Shown: positions 1 to 11,897 of the stretch, one piece after another
Numbering within the stretch: position 1 is the first letter of the stretch
Layout of the letters: each line of letters opens with the position of its first letter
From: Bryoerythrophyllum caledonicum
Lineage: Eukaryota; Streptophyta; Bryopsida; Pottiales; Pottiaceae
Length of the DNA stretch: 64,000 bases
Reading direction: 5' to 3'
Assembly: GCA_963971425.1 (NCBI GenBank)
Contig: OZ020521.1
Coordinates: forward strand, 7,271,519 to 7,335,518
Notes under the pieces: generated by a model
What the model saw: only the letters and a program-made list of their open reading frames with translations
The model's database searches: none
Told to the model about the DNA's origin: nothing
Position numbers and translations under genes: made by a program

Positions 1-3000
1 AAGATAAAGGTTTGTTGGTATTGGCCCATCATCCAAATTGGGGTTGTTGATGGACATGGGTCTTCTGCACAGCGGTATGCAAATTGCATGGACTCATTCT
101 GGGAGCCATCTGGGGAGAGCCATAGTTGGGTAGAGAAAGATGCATGCATTTTTTCATGGGTAGACACATCGGAAAGAACGATGCCAGGGGCCAGTGGGTG
201 GAGAAAGCGCAATGTATTTGGAGTGCAGGTTGAAAGCAGGATTTGCATTCTTCAATCGGCAAAGGCTCACATACTACAATATATTGCAATGCAAACCGAA
301 GCTATCGATGACGACCGTTTGCAAGCAGCCCTCAATTCTATGGAGTAGATAGTGCGCCTTTTTGAGAGTATACTAGTTGTGTATGGTAATTGATATATAG
401 TGTATGTGTAAGAGTAGTATATTCTAAAGGTGATGTAAGACGTTATGTCATTAATCCTATAGAGGAAAGGTAATTTTACTATTGGTGCTAAGTCCATTTG
501 TAGAAGAATCTGTATTTGGTTTCCACCATTGTATGCATTATGTACTACGTAGAATATCTTTTAATCAACTGCCAACCCTAGCATAATGTATGTTTTTTTG
601 TGATTATGCCTGTTTGTATATCCTACAATCCTTCAAATCTATCTTTGAAATATTGTGAAATTATATTAAATACACATTTATCTAGTATTAACGAAGGGCC
701 ACCAAAAATTAGTTGAAAATGCCAAAAAATCGCTTCCAATATTAACAACCATGATTGTATGTAATATTGTTGCAGAAGCTCAATTTTTTTTCCTTTGAAA
801 AACATTTTTTTTTTTGTTTTTTTTTGCAATTTTGCTATTTTGCCACTTTTGTTCGCAATGGCCGCCGTTGTACCCAAGTGCACTTTTAAATGGCCAAGTG
901 CATAATTGCTTAATTGCGTGTTATGTGTGCTAAATTAGGGTATGGTAGTAGAAGCCATCGGGATGCAGTTGCAGGGAATGGCAATTTGGCATTGAAATAT
1001 GCGTAGTGAAGGGACGTGCAGAGTCTGTGGACGATGATGAGGGTACACAAATTTAGATCAAAGTGAGAAGATTGTGCCAAAACCAACAAGGAGGTGTGCA
1101 CTAGAGGATCAAGGGGAGAGCAAGAAGGTAATTGACAACAAAGATTGTGCAAATCGGAGGCGTTGGACGTGGTCAGGGAGCAGCGCACAAGAGTTAGGCA
1201 TGTGCGCACGACGACACTACACGCGTTCAAAAACAATAAAGAGATTGTAGAGCAAAGAAATCAAGTGGAAGAGGGCGATGGCTGCAGCCACCCAAGAGCA
1301 CGACAATTTTGTAAGAAGTGACAAGATGATTATGTGGTAGCTACAAAGGCGCCAAAGGCAACGGGGAAGGCGCATGCAGGAGCTCTGGGCTAGGATTACA
1401 ACCTCGGTTGTTTTTTCTTTTCTCTTTCCTAATTATTTTGTATGATTGTAACTCTAAGTGAGCTTTGGAGGTTTTGGAGGTCTACCACTGTGGGGAGAAG
1501 TGTTGGATAGCTGTAGGTGGGTGTGATTTTATGTTTGTGAAGCCTTGGACTCTGCAAGTTCAATGTGAGGTGTGTGAGTAAGAAGCTGTTACGTGAGTAG
1601 GAAAGAAGAAGTGAATTTGAACCAGAAATGCTCTTGTTGGTCTCAGTTTTATTTTGAAGTTGTGTGTATATATTTTTGCGAGAGAGGGCTGCTATGGAGA
1701 GAGGCAACGTCGGTGGGGCTGACTGGAAGGGTTTTTGGATCTAAACGTCCTCAGACACCAAACTTATCTCCACTATTCATGGCCCTTTCCACAGAACATG
1801 CAAATGTGAGGAATAGGGTTAAGTTCATGGACTGTAGAAAAATAGACATTGTGAAGCAAAGAAGGGTGCATCACAGAAGTTACAAATTGGGCACCTTGAG
1901 ACCCTGACATAACTAGAGCAAAAGAGCCATTTGTATTGGATAGAGCAGAGCAAAGCAAGGTTTTTCTCCACTTCATAACAACATCCAACACCTCTCATCT
2001 TGTTGATCAAAATCCTGGGTTGAAAGCAATTCTGGAGTTCAATGTAGGGTTCATCTCCTCTTCAAAAAATGGAATCATTGAATCCCAGTCTTGTTGATCA
2101 AAATCATAAATCTAGAGCTCTAGACGGTTTGCTTCCAGAATACAACATCATGGGAGATCATTACCATATCCGCACCTTCAGGAGCTTATAATCTTGAGAA
2201 CAAATTTCATCTTCTCATCGGCAAGAATCAAGGAATTCCCAGCTTGATGATCAACAAAACCTTTACGTAATCAACTTTGAGCTCTTCAACTTTTGCTTCC
2301 AAAACTGCAGAATGCCGCATCGAGTAGAAGAATCACCATATCCGCACCTTAATAAACAAAAAATTAACGACATTGAGAAGAATTTATCACCATTGCTCCA
2401 CAATCATCCAAGAGATTGAACATGATGCTCATTCATGTCATTTGAGTTTTTTTTGTAGATACGTCAGCAAATGTTGTCTGAGGTGCGGGCGTATCATAGA
2501 ATCATGAAAGATTTGTTCCAATTGATAACTCAGTGTAAAGTACATTATTGGGTCATAGGCCTGTATACACACTCCGAGACAATTCGAACAACAAACAAAA
2601 TACACAAACATACACAAGATTCAACTAGGAAATGCTGACTCGGAACCAAAGCTATGAAACAAAAATGAAGAACAATCAACACACCCAATGCAAGACATTC
2701 CGAACGAGTTGGCAACTAACCTTGATCTAAACCAAGGCACATGTGCGCATACAGAACTCAATAAAATAAAACGAACTCAAAATGTCTATGAAAAATGGCT
2801 ATGAAACATTAAGAACATTAAGAATATTCTTTGCCCTGCAAATTTAGAAGATTAAAGAAGTTTGCATGTGGAGCACACTAACATCCCTACGTTGTCTAGC
2901 TGTAGACACCAACCTTAAAGTTGCGGCTTGCACTTGGGGCGACGCACATGATTGAGAATTTGGTTTAGAATATGCCACCGAATTTGGTTCAAAATTTGGT

Positions 3001-3367
3001 TCAGAATTGTGCAAACCCGCACATGGTTTAGAATTTCCCCACCCCCCTCGCCTTGTTTACCCCGCCCTTGCCTCGGTTTTAACCCTCCAGAAATATTTCT
3101 CTTCTCTGTTTATCTTGATTTCAAAGCTCTATTTCTCTTCTCTATTTCTCTTCTTTGTTTCTTTTCTAGTATGTTTCTCTTGCAGGGTTTCTCTTGCAGT
3201 TGATTAAACTTTTTGGGTTTTCAGGTTTGAATTTGGAGCTCCATATGCAGTTTATTCCATTTTTATTCTAATTGATTTTCGTGTTTATGTTTAAGCTTTG
3301 TTCATTGCTTCTTTCTCCCATTTTGAACTTTTTTGGAAAGGTTCTGTCCCTGTAAGAATACTAATTG
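1..3367. other. AT-rich region with no recognisable gene
   Basis: Only short open frames without family resemblance are present. An 18-bp phrase ending CATATCCGCACCTT occurs twice, at 2161-2178 and 2334-2350. The phrase TTGTTGATCAAAATC also occurs twice near 2000 and 2090. This suggests a small degenerate repeat, but no element ends were found. The 86-codon frame at 88-348 has no motif that I recognise and could be a relic exon. Confidence 0.5.
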
Positions 3368-4166
3368 TTAACCCTTTAGCGCCCAGGGATGTTTCAGGAA
3401 AAACCAAGAATTTTGCTGATTTTTTTCTTTGAACCGGAATTGATGGAAATACAATGACTAATATTAATATCTAACCTTACAAAATTGAACTTAACCCATG
3501 ATCTCAACTTTGGGGAAATTTTGCACAACATCCAACCGTTGATGGAATAGATTATAGTGTTTAAAGTTACCATATATTGGTAGTGAAAGCTGTGGAATTT
3601 GGAGGGTGTACTACTTTAACTATCAATAGAGTTTTGCAAGATTTTTTTTACTTTGAATCAGAGCGGTTCACATGTGCACTAGGTTGATAGCTTTGCATTG
3701 ACATATTATACGTGAAGAAAATATTTATACCCAATTATTGGTGATTTGTTTTCTTTTTTCTACTTGGTTGTATACAAAAATGTTCCAACCTTATACGAAT
3801 CAAAACGGAAGTTTCGTATGTGAGGAGAGAGATCAACAATCACAAAACAATGAAGAATGTCTTAAAGACCAAGTTCAATCAAAATTTAAGACCAAAATCA
3901 ATGTGCATGTGTGTGAAATACAACAGAGTATGTGGCATAGTATTCACTGTATTTGAGTGTATTTGGTGTATTTTGTGTTGTATTCCTAGCTTTTCCAAGA
4001 GTTCTATAAATCCAAATCATGATCTGATTGTTGGAGAGTGTTCGTGTAACAAGTGTGCAAATCTGAACCTCATATCTTAAAGCCTAGTTCCTCATGGATT
4101 TCATGCAAATTGAGTTTTAGCACCTCCGGAGTCCCATTTCGGGCTTCCTAGGCGTTAAAGGGTTAA
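3368..4166 (+). mobile_element. TTAA-flanked MITE, family A, copy 1 (piggyBac-like ends)
   Basis: The element is bounded by TTAA at 3368-3371 and 4163-4166. Just inside are inverted ends that read CCCTTTAGCGCC on the left and CCCTTTAACGCC, read inward, on the right. The internal part is about 790 bp and has only short open frames. A second copy in inverse orientation lies at 50873-52463. A TTAA target and ends beginning CCC are typical of the piggyBac superfamily. No transposase is encoded, so this would be a non-autonomous member. The superfamily assignment is inferred from the ends only. Confidence 0.75.
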
Positions 4167-4517
4167 AGTAAAAGTCAACTTAGAAACAATCAGTAGTTTC
4201 TATATCTGCATAAGGTGAAAGGAACTTATGTTTACAATACCTTCTATGGTGGGAGGAAAGTATACAAGGCAACTCTCCCACAGAGTGAAGACACTTCTCC
4301 ATAGCTAATACATTTCAAATATATTTGTGTTATTTGCTCTCTCTCTTATATTTTGGTTTTCCTAGAGTCTGTAGCTCTACTTCCTTACGATATATAGTTC
4401 CATCTTAACACTAACACTGAATGAGGAGTGTGCAATTTTCATAAGTGGAATTTCGTGCCGTAGTTTCGATCATGCAATCACTAGTTTACAATTTAGCATG
4501 AGTATTACAATGTTCCC

Positions 4518-5901
4518 GTGCATTTACATGGTGCTTTCTCTTCTCTTATGTACCATAGGTGCTTCTATGCTACAATGGACCCTATTCTCGTTGGTGTTGT
4601 TCCAATTATGTGGATGGTCCTGTCAATGTTAGGAGGCAATTCGACGATGCCACTAACTAGTCCCATAGTACCGTTTCCTGTGTTGAGCACCCCAAGGTCA
4701 ACGACCTCATTGTCCATGGACACTACAAGTTTCGTACATTTTCTTCCCTTTTTATGCTTTATAGCTACAAAGAATGTTTATTCCCCACGGTTGTGGTGGG
4801 TGGTGCCGAGGCAAGAAACTCATTGGAGGTACGTTGAGCCACTAGTTTGGGCAGCAACTGAGGAGTCTTTTTATTGGAGACACATGGAAAACTATAGAAT
4901 GAGCCCTCAAGCGTTTGATGAATTGGTTGCCTTTCTAACACCTTATGTGCAATCAGAAATTATAAACCCGGTTAGGCCCCAATTGGAGATGAAGAAGATT
5001 GTTGCTCTAGTAGTATATAGGCTTGCTCATGGTATATCTCCAGACATCATGGCCGATCGCTTTCGGGTTGGAGGTTCCACCATTCGCAAGTATGTGCACA
5101 TAGTCTCTGACATCCTATGTGACTTGTTTAGTACATGCATTAGCATACCTTCAGGAGAACGATTGCAAGGCATCATAGATGACTTTGAGGTCCTCACTGG
5201 CTTGCCAAACATTTGCGGTGCTATTGATGGAACACACATTCCTCTCTCTACGCGACTAGATACAAGTGTCACTCCTTCCGAGGGTGACTTCTTCAACAAG
5301 AAGAAGTTTCATTCCATTGTTGCAAGTTGTTTGCGACTCGAACAAGGTTTTCTGGAATGTGTGTGTAGGTCAACCTGGTGATGTTCACGACAAGGGGCAA
5401 TTCAAAGTGTCAAGCTTATATAGTGGCCTTCGGAGTTGCGCTATTTTGCAGGCGCCAGTCGTGGATGTCCGAGGAAAGCTGTGCACTCCATACTTGATAG
5501 GTGATTCTGCCTATCCAATCCGTACTTATTTGCAAAGGAACTACAGGCCTACATGGGATGAAGAGAAGAAGAGGTTCAATAGTGCTATGAATTCCGGTAG
5601 GATTATTATAGAGAATGAATTTGGGTCTCTTAAGAATAGATGGCGTATTCTTAACAACTTTAACTCCAGAGTTGACAGAGCGGCTAGGATTACTGTAGCT
5701 TGTTGTTGGTTGCATAACTTTTGTGAGCAACGAAACTTACCAAAACGAGGAGGTCATAATGCACGGATTCTAGATACTGAGCGTGGATTTGGCAATATTA
5801 GACTACCGACTATTCGTGAGGTAGAGAGAGCAAAAGAAGATGGCAAAGCATTGAGAGAGAAGTTGTTTGAACAGTGGATTCTTCAAAACCCGCGGCCTTG
5901 A
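4518..5901 (+). pseudogene. PIF/Harbinger (HARBI1-like) DDE transposase, frameshifted
   Basis: Two overlapping frames encode the halves of one Harbinger transposase. The upstream frame (4518-5381) carries the helix-turn-helix-like segment with GGSTIRKYVHIV and the first catalytic aspartate in GAIDGTHIPL. The downstream frame (usable from about 5310 to 5901) carries the second aspartate in GQPGDVHDKGQF and the glutamate in IIENEFGSLKNRW, followed by the usual C-terminal helix. The switch of frame lies near 5310-5325, between the first and second catalytic residues, so the copy cannot make a complete enzyme as read. The companion Myb/SANT gene follows in the same orientation 0.5 kb downstream, as is normal in this superfamily. 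No terminal inverted repeats were identified. A sequencing indel is an alternative explanation for the shift. Confidence 0.88.
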
Positions 5902-6407
5902 AATCCATATCATCATAGTGACAAACTTCGGGTTTTTAAAATATTTTAATCCATTATCAATATTAACAAATAAATAAATGGATTTTTTAAAAGCAATGAC
6001 ATATCTTTAAAGCAATGGTATATTTTTAAAATAGAGTCGTGAACTTCCGTTACCTAGGTTACCTAGGTTTGTTTTTCTTTGCAACTTCACTTTGATGTTG
6101 TTTTGTTGCAAAAATATACATTACAGTAAAGTTCAATTGCTATGGTTAAAGTAATGATTGAAATCTTTGCTTTGACACTTCAATTTTAGGCTCTAGCTAT
6201 TTTTATCGTGCTCTTTTACTTTGCACCTTTACTTTAGTGCTTTTACTTTGATAAATATGTAGTAAAGTAAAAGAAATTGTTATTATATAGTATGTTGCGG
6301 TCTCTAACAATATACTATTGAATATATATGTCAGTGCTAAATATATTTTCCTTCTCTCTTCTCTCATTTGGATTGCGAGTTGTTAATTTTACAAAACAAC
6401 GTCCATC

Positions 6408-7443
6408 ATGGACGCAGGTGAGCCTTCAATTGTCCACCAAGAACAGACAGAGCCGAAAGAAAGGGATTGGACGAAGGAGAATTTTGGCTTCCTTCTGGCT
6501 CTTGTTAAAGAGAAGTTTATAGAAAATGGCGGTAAGAAGATCTCAAGGGATAATTGGATTAGTTTTGCCAAGACACTAAATGAATCATTTCCTAATGAGC
6601 CCGGACGATCATTTAAGCACTGCAGAGATAAGTTCCAAACTATGAAAACAAAGTACAAGGAAAAGAAGCATGACACGGAAGAGACAGGAGCTGCCCCATC
6701 AACGTGGCCATGGTATTCTTTCTTCGATGATTTGTTTAGGGGCACCGCAAATGTGGAAGGTAATTGATTTTTTTCACAATTTACTAATTAAGCACTCGTT
6801 TGAGATATTGTATTTGTACTAAATTTTGATTTTTAACAGAGTTTTCCATTCTTCTGTATGTTGTATAGGCGTACCGGGTGCTTGCGATCAAGGCGATATC
6901 AATAGGGAAGTTCATAACTTAAGCGATGAAGAGGTGGCTCCGAGTTCTGTGCAGCCATCCTCATCAATTCGAGCCCCTGGGGCTGGACCGTCCACTGCGC
7001 TTGTCTCTCCTCGTACAAGAGCAGAGAAACAACCACAAGCTCCTAGACAATTGAATCGGAGCGGCGAGAAACATAGAAGGCGGGGGCCTACCCCCGATCC
7101 ATCCATTGTGGCTGCCTTTGACAAATTATTGGAAGGTTTGTTACAATACCAAATAAATGCTTTAGAAGTATCGAAGAACCAAGTGGAACTTCAACGGAAC
7201 ACTTTGGAAAATGATGAGCGCTGGAGACAACATGAAGCGGCCACAAGAGAGATGAATATGCACCTACAAAGAGATATGCACCAAGAGCAATTGCGAGTGG
7301 CAAGGGAAATTCAAATGGACGTGCATCAACATCACTTCCAAATTGCTAACATGCTTGCAAATGCTTTGATGGCTATAGCTAATCGACCCCCTCTTCCCCA
7401 AGGACCACCCCCACCCCCACCGTTACACCCACCTCAACCTTGA
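6408..7443 (+). CDS. Harbinger-associated Myb/SANT-like (trihelix) protein
   Basis: The proposed gene has two exons, 6408-6759 and 6869-7443, joined across a GAAG|GTAATT donor and a TATAG|GC acceptor in matching phase. It encodes 308 residues. Residues about 18-110 form a Myb/SANT-like (trihelix) domain. They start at RDWTKENFGFLLALV and contain the spaced tryptophans of that fold (WT, NW, WPWYSFFDDLF). The second exon has a Ser/Pro/Ala-rich linker, a basic stretch (GEKHRRRGP), a glutamine- and arginine-rich predicted coiled coil and a proline-rich end. In PIF/Harbinger elements such a protein binds the transposase and helps bring it to the nucleus and to DNA. Unlike the adjoining transposase, this frame shows no break. 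A host trihelix factor is possible, but the location argues for the transposon. Confidence 0.8.
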
Positions 7444-8979
7444 GTAGTCATTTCAAGATACATTAGGTGGTCCCAATTTTTTAACGGAGTGTAAGGCTTT
7501 TTTTGAATGGATTGTAATACAATTTTTATAACGGAATGTAAGACATTTTTTGAGCGGATTGTGAAACATTTATTGTAAGGTGTATAATTGTACGTTTAAC
7601 TTCTACTTAATCTCTACGTTAAAGGGGTTAAATGACAAAAACTCATGTTAATCTTTGAACGTCAATGGGCGTTTGTGTTATCAATTTATGGCATAATTTG
7701 TTTTTAAAAATTATATATATATAATTGACTCTACACTATCCATCAGACACAAAAATTCGTTCATCAGATGTAGTCAATTTGACAAGGACACAAGTCATAT
7801 AACATGTTTGTATTTCATTTGGATCAATAATCCCCCCGGACATGTGTTATTGTCTATCCATCCATTTTTTTAATATGCAACATCAAGTTAACCCCTACAA
7901 GTCCATGCCATTTTAGAGGAATCTCTACTTGGTTGATTAGAATTTGAGAAGATGAACTAATTGAAAATGTAACCATAGGATCTTCTTCTGAACTTATAAG
8001 AAATGATGTGGTGAAAATTTTGTGAAGTTTGACCTTACAGACTGAAAGATAATTGCGGTCAAAGTATACATTTTAAGACCCCGTAAGTACACTTGAATCT
8101 GTTGGGGTTAATTAGCATGTTCATGTTCTTCAAAATGTCACCCTTCTTGGCCACATGAAAGATAAGTACCCTAAGCCCCTCTTTTCCACATGAAAAAAAG
8201 CACATAAACCTAGGTAATGAAAGGTCGTTGGGAACTTGGGTGAATTTCGTGAGGGATGGTAAAACGAAGGGCGGTTATGGGAAAATTTTGTGAAGATTTA
8301 CTGTCAAACGTACCAAAAACATCCCAAACTTACACGACGGTATGGTCAGCATGTCAGGGGGCGAATTTCAAGAAAGTGCTCCGAAAAGCAAGGGTCCGGT
8401 CCCTGAAAACTGCAATCTGGGTGCATGTGCGGGGACCAATTGACAGGCCCCTATTGAAAGTCTGTGAGCAAACAATCAGGATGAACTTGGGATATGGGCA
8501 GGTTTGGGAAGGAACGGGCGGGTTTGGAAACAAACGCACATGCAACCAGACGGAGCTCCCATCCAAACCCCAATGTCAAATGGTCAGCCCCACCTTACAT
8601 GAAATTTTGTTTTTTGACATTTTAAAGTTACACATTGGGAACACACACGAACGACCGCGCCCACTTGGGAACTCGCTTGGGAACAAACTTGGACAGATTG
8701 GGAACACATGAGAACGATGTGGGAACACACTCGGAACAGATAAGTTACAAATATGGTAAAAAAATGTAAAGCTGAGGAAGGGTTAACAAATGGATTGGTC
8801 AGCAACCAAACTAGTTTTCCACCTCAACCTGATATGGGTGTGAGACACCAAACCCGGCCCCGTAGGAGCCAGATTTGGTACCTCACACCACCGTACCGTG
8901 CTCATGTGCTCATGTGCGTATGCTTTGGGGAGCAGGGACGGAACGGGACGGGAGGTGGGCGGGCGGGGAAGGAAGAAGG
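7444..8979. other. Intergenic region with repeat fragments
   Basis: No gene is recognised. At about 8026-8050 there is a degenerate copy of the phrase AGTTTGACCGCACGGATTG that recurs in the family-B elements of this window, so 7960-8110 is probably an element fragment. Between 8633 and 8735 the motif TTGGGAAC(A) is repeated about six times at irregular spacing. The 151-codon frame at 8256-8711 runs through these repeats and resembles no known protein. Confidence 0.45.
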
Positions 8980-9048
8980 GCGATGAAGGTCGGGGAGGGA
9001 TGGCGATGAAGGTCGGGGAAGGATGGCGATGAAGGTCGGGGAGGACTG
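8980..9048 (+). repeat. Three tandem copies of a 23-bp unit
   Basis: The unit begins GCGATGAAGGTCGGGGA and is present three times head to tail (8980-9002, 9003-9025, 9026-9048). There are only one or two differences per copy. It lies in the GC-rich region upstream of the gene that starts at 9273. Confidence 0.9.
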
Positions 9049-9128
9049 ACCGCCCGTTCATCCGACGGCGGGGCAACGAGAGGGTCAGTTGGCCTTGGGC
9101 AAAGATGCGCGCCCAGTTAGATAGACAA

Positions 9129-9180
9129 ACGATCTAGACACACCGTCGGCGACCACGATCCAGACACACAGTCGGTGCCC
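9129..9180 (+). repeat. Two adjoining 26-bp direct repeats upstream of the 9273 gene
   Basis: The phrases ACGATCTAGACACACCGTCG and ACGATCCAGACACACAGTCG begin two abutting 26-bp units about 100 bp before the start codon. They may be in the promoter or 5' leader. No function is shown. Confidence 0.6.
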
Positions 9181-9272
9181 ATCGGTAGGACTAGAATCTT
9201 GATACTTACCATTGTCCCAGTTACGCTCATCTGTCTAGATTCTTGATGCGCCTCCAGTGACCCAAGCATCTA

Positions 9273-10511
9273 ATGGCCGATGCACATGCCGAGCTCACCG
9301 CGCCACGCGACGTCGTAGCTCATCAGTGCGCGCACTGCAGGTGCCCGGGTGCCCAGTACGGGCCGTTGCGCCGGAGCGCCAGCGAGGCGAGCTTCTGCAG
9401 CTTGCTGGCACCGGAGCAGGCGAGCACCGAGGCGCGCTTCCGGGGAAACACGTCCGCGAATGGGACCGTGAGCGTGGACGTCAGTAGTGTTGCGCGGGGG
9501 AGCACGGCGATGGACGACGGCGACGACGACGACGACGACAACGTGTTGTACGTTGCCGATATTGTGGCGTCGAACCTGGAGGAGCTTAACAGTGGGCGGT
9601 ATCCGAAGCTGAAGCTCGCGTTCGACGACTGGGAGAAGAGCCTGGAGACGAGTTTGAAGAGGCGGGAGTACAAGGAGGCGCTCCGGGATGCCATCCGGAA
9701 CGAGATTTACCAGGTGATTGGGTTCTACATCGTGTTCCAGGGCGTGATCTTCACGGCGGTGGCGCAGGCGTCCGTGCTGCGGTGCCAGAACTGGTGGACG
9801 TCGTTCCTGTTGTCGCTGTTGACTTCTCTGGTCACCATCGGCGCCGTGTTGCAGAAGCTGCAGGACTTCTGGGCGCTGGAGACGACGATTGCGGGCGAGA
9901 TCGGCACGGCTAAGGTAGAAAATTGTGACACCCTATCTCTCTCTGATGCAAGTTTTTGAAGGTGCTAACCCTTGAGGCGGTGGCATGTGCCTTGTTCGGA
10001 TTTCAGCATTTCAGTAGGTCTTCGTTTCTGATACACATCTCAGTTCGCCAGGTGAAAGAGTTGACAGCTCAACAGAAGCGACACAAGTTTAGTTTCATTA
10101 CGTCTGAAAATGGCGAAGGATTAGGGTTTAGACCCTTTTTTTGTGCAAAACCTTGTCCATTAGAGATATTCGTAAAGTGGCTGTCAGATTTTCATAGACT
10201 TGTCTGCACGAAATCCAGGCATTTCCTAGATTGTAGAAACGTTCCATGAGCTCTCAGCTGACGGATTGTCACTGTTTTTTGTGCAGGTTCTGAAGAACCG
10301 GATTAGTGACGTGAAGCTGAAGGTGGGACCAGCCAGGTTCAACTTCAAGAAACACGCGCTCGACGGTTTGCCAGATAATAGGAGTAAACCGCGAACCAGT
10401 GTGCAGCACTACAGGTTTGCAGTGATCACAGTCCTACTCTGTTTCTCCGCGATATTCTTGGTATCCAGCTGGAGGACTCTTTGCAAAACAGGCAGTGCCC
10501 CGGACGACTGA
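9273..10511 (+). CDS. Plant membrane protein of unknown function, paralogue 1
   Basis: There are two exons: 9273-9914 (ending GCTAAG|GTAGAA) and 10287-10511 (after TTTTGTGCAG), joined in phase 0, giving 288 residues. The N-terminal third is variable, with a CAHCRCPG cysteine cluster and a run of aspartates around residue 85. The conserved core follows, with SNLEELNSGRYPKLK and a charged helix. Two hydrophobic segments come next (VIGFYIVFQGVIFTAVAQAS and a segment containing FLLSLLTSLVTIGAVL). A third lies near the C-terminus in exon 2 (VITVLLCFSAIFLVSSW). The start is supported because MADAHA is shared with the paralogue at 14727-16160 and an in-frame stop lies just upstream. I do not recognise a named family. 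The three hydrophobic helices suggest an integral membrane protein, but its compartment and role are unknown. Confidence 0.8.
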
Positions 10512-11897
10512 CCACATCCGGCTCTGTTTCCGCGTTTTTCTTTATAAATCCAATGGCATGTTTCGATAGGCTCCACAGTGAAAAGCTAGGATAAAATACA
10601 GCGGTTTGCAGCCTAATTGTTATTGCATACAAGGGGCAAGTGCCAATACAATTATGTATTTGAGTGATGGTGTAGCTAGACTGTTTACACCGTTCTCAAG
10701 AGGTTTGAGTCTTGTAGCACTTTTGAAGGCCAAAACTCTGTAGGGTGTCCACAAAGATTACCAAAACGTAGCATTAGGGTTGTGACATGTGCTTTGGCCA
10801 TAGATCCCAGACAAACCCTAGTAGATCATAGTGGCTTTGATGTGAGTCCCTCCGTAATTAGTAAGGCTCTCCATGAGGTTGGTTTTTATAATCTCGATTC
10901 TTAATTACAGCTTGGAGAATTTATAGATGATTTGGATGGATGAGGTAGTCAAGAAGTTGTGACAAATCACATTGTGGCAAAAGAGTGATGAACAAGACTT
11001 CTTTGCGCAAGTCGTTTATGTAGGGATTCAGGGTTTGTTTCTAGATGCGCAAGAGGATGCTTGCAGACTTGTGCTCATGGAGGATGGTGCTCTTGTTCAT
11101 AGAAGATTTAGGCAAGTTGGAGAGAAAGCCTCAATTGTATAGCTATCAACCTTGCCTTTTTTTTAACGTTATTGAGAACCTTCAGAAAATGCTCAAAGCT
11201 GCCGTATAGAAGAAATGTAGACCCAAATATCAAAGATGTGGGTGGTTGTGAAGGCAAAGAGGAAGGCTATCTTGCGAAGGCAAGCTTAAATCTCTAACTG
11301 CATCCATGCTAAAGACAATCAAACTTGTTCTTGTAGGGATAGCGACATAGCGTCACACATTCGTGATTTTTTGTTTTATCTACTACAATTTGTTGTTAGA
11401 ATTCACTTTTGTGGAGTTTGATGGAAAGACGAGATGCAAAGAGACGAAATTGGCTTCTCATTTGAGTTCAAATATATGAAATGTGAATAAAAAATCCTAT
11501 CCAGACCCTATTCTTTGCTCTTCGCTCTTCGGCACTAGAAGTGTCAAAATACTGAAACTGATGTGAGGGTACTGTACATTATATTACACAAAGTAGGGTT
11601 ACAAACAAATGATTTTCCAATTTTGTTTATGGGTAAAGCTAAACAGCTTCTGCTTAGACGTAGAAACACTGTAGCACTTTGCCTGATCGATTCATCTATT
11701 TCTTGAGAGAAAACCCAAGACGTCATGAATTCAACAGATTTCTCCAGCAAAAGTTTATTATTCTCAAACTGCAATAAGATCAATATCGAACATTGTTGCA
11801 GCTAAGGAGACCGATTGCAAGAGCAAAAATCATACATTCATCGATATCATACACTCGGGTAATGTACACAAACTTGGAACTACGCTCTCTAGGAGAT
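10512..11897. other. Intergenic, no gene seen
   Basis: The region holds the 3' flanks of the convergent genes on either side. At about 11564-11578 the phrase TGAGGGTACTGTACA matches the terminal inverted repeat of the element at 25476-26916, but no element body adjoins it. Confidence 0.5.

Noticed and set aside
3820-4080. 86-codon frame also found in the second family-A copy (50926-51252)
   Set aside because: The similarity is that of the whole MITE. The two copies differ by frame-changing indels and no protein family is recognised.
8256-8711. 151-codon plus-strand frame considered as a gene
   Set aside because: It crosses degenerate TTGGGAAC repeats, has no family resemblance, and an overlapping minus-strand frame is equally open.
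11561-11580. TIR-like TGAGGGTACTGTACA considered as the end of a second copy of the 25476-26916 element
   Set aside because: The match stops after about 15 bp and neither the subterminal CCAACTTTGGCACCCT phrase nor a second end is found nearby. It is kept only as a note.
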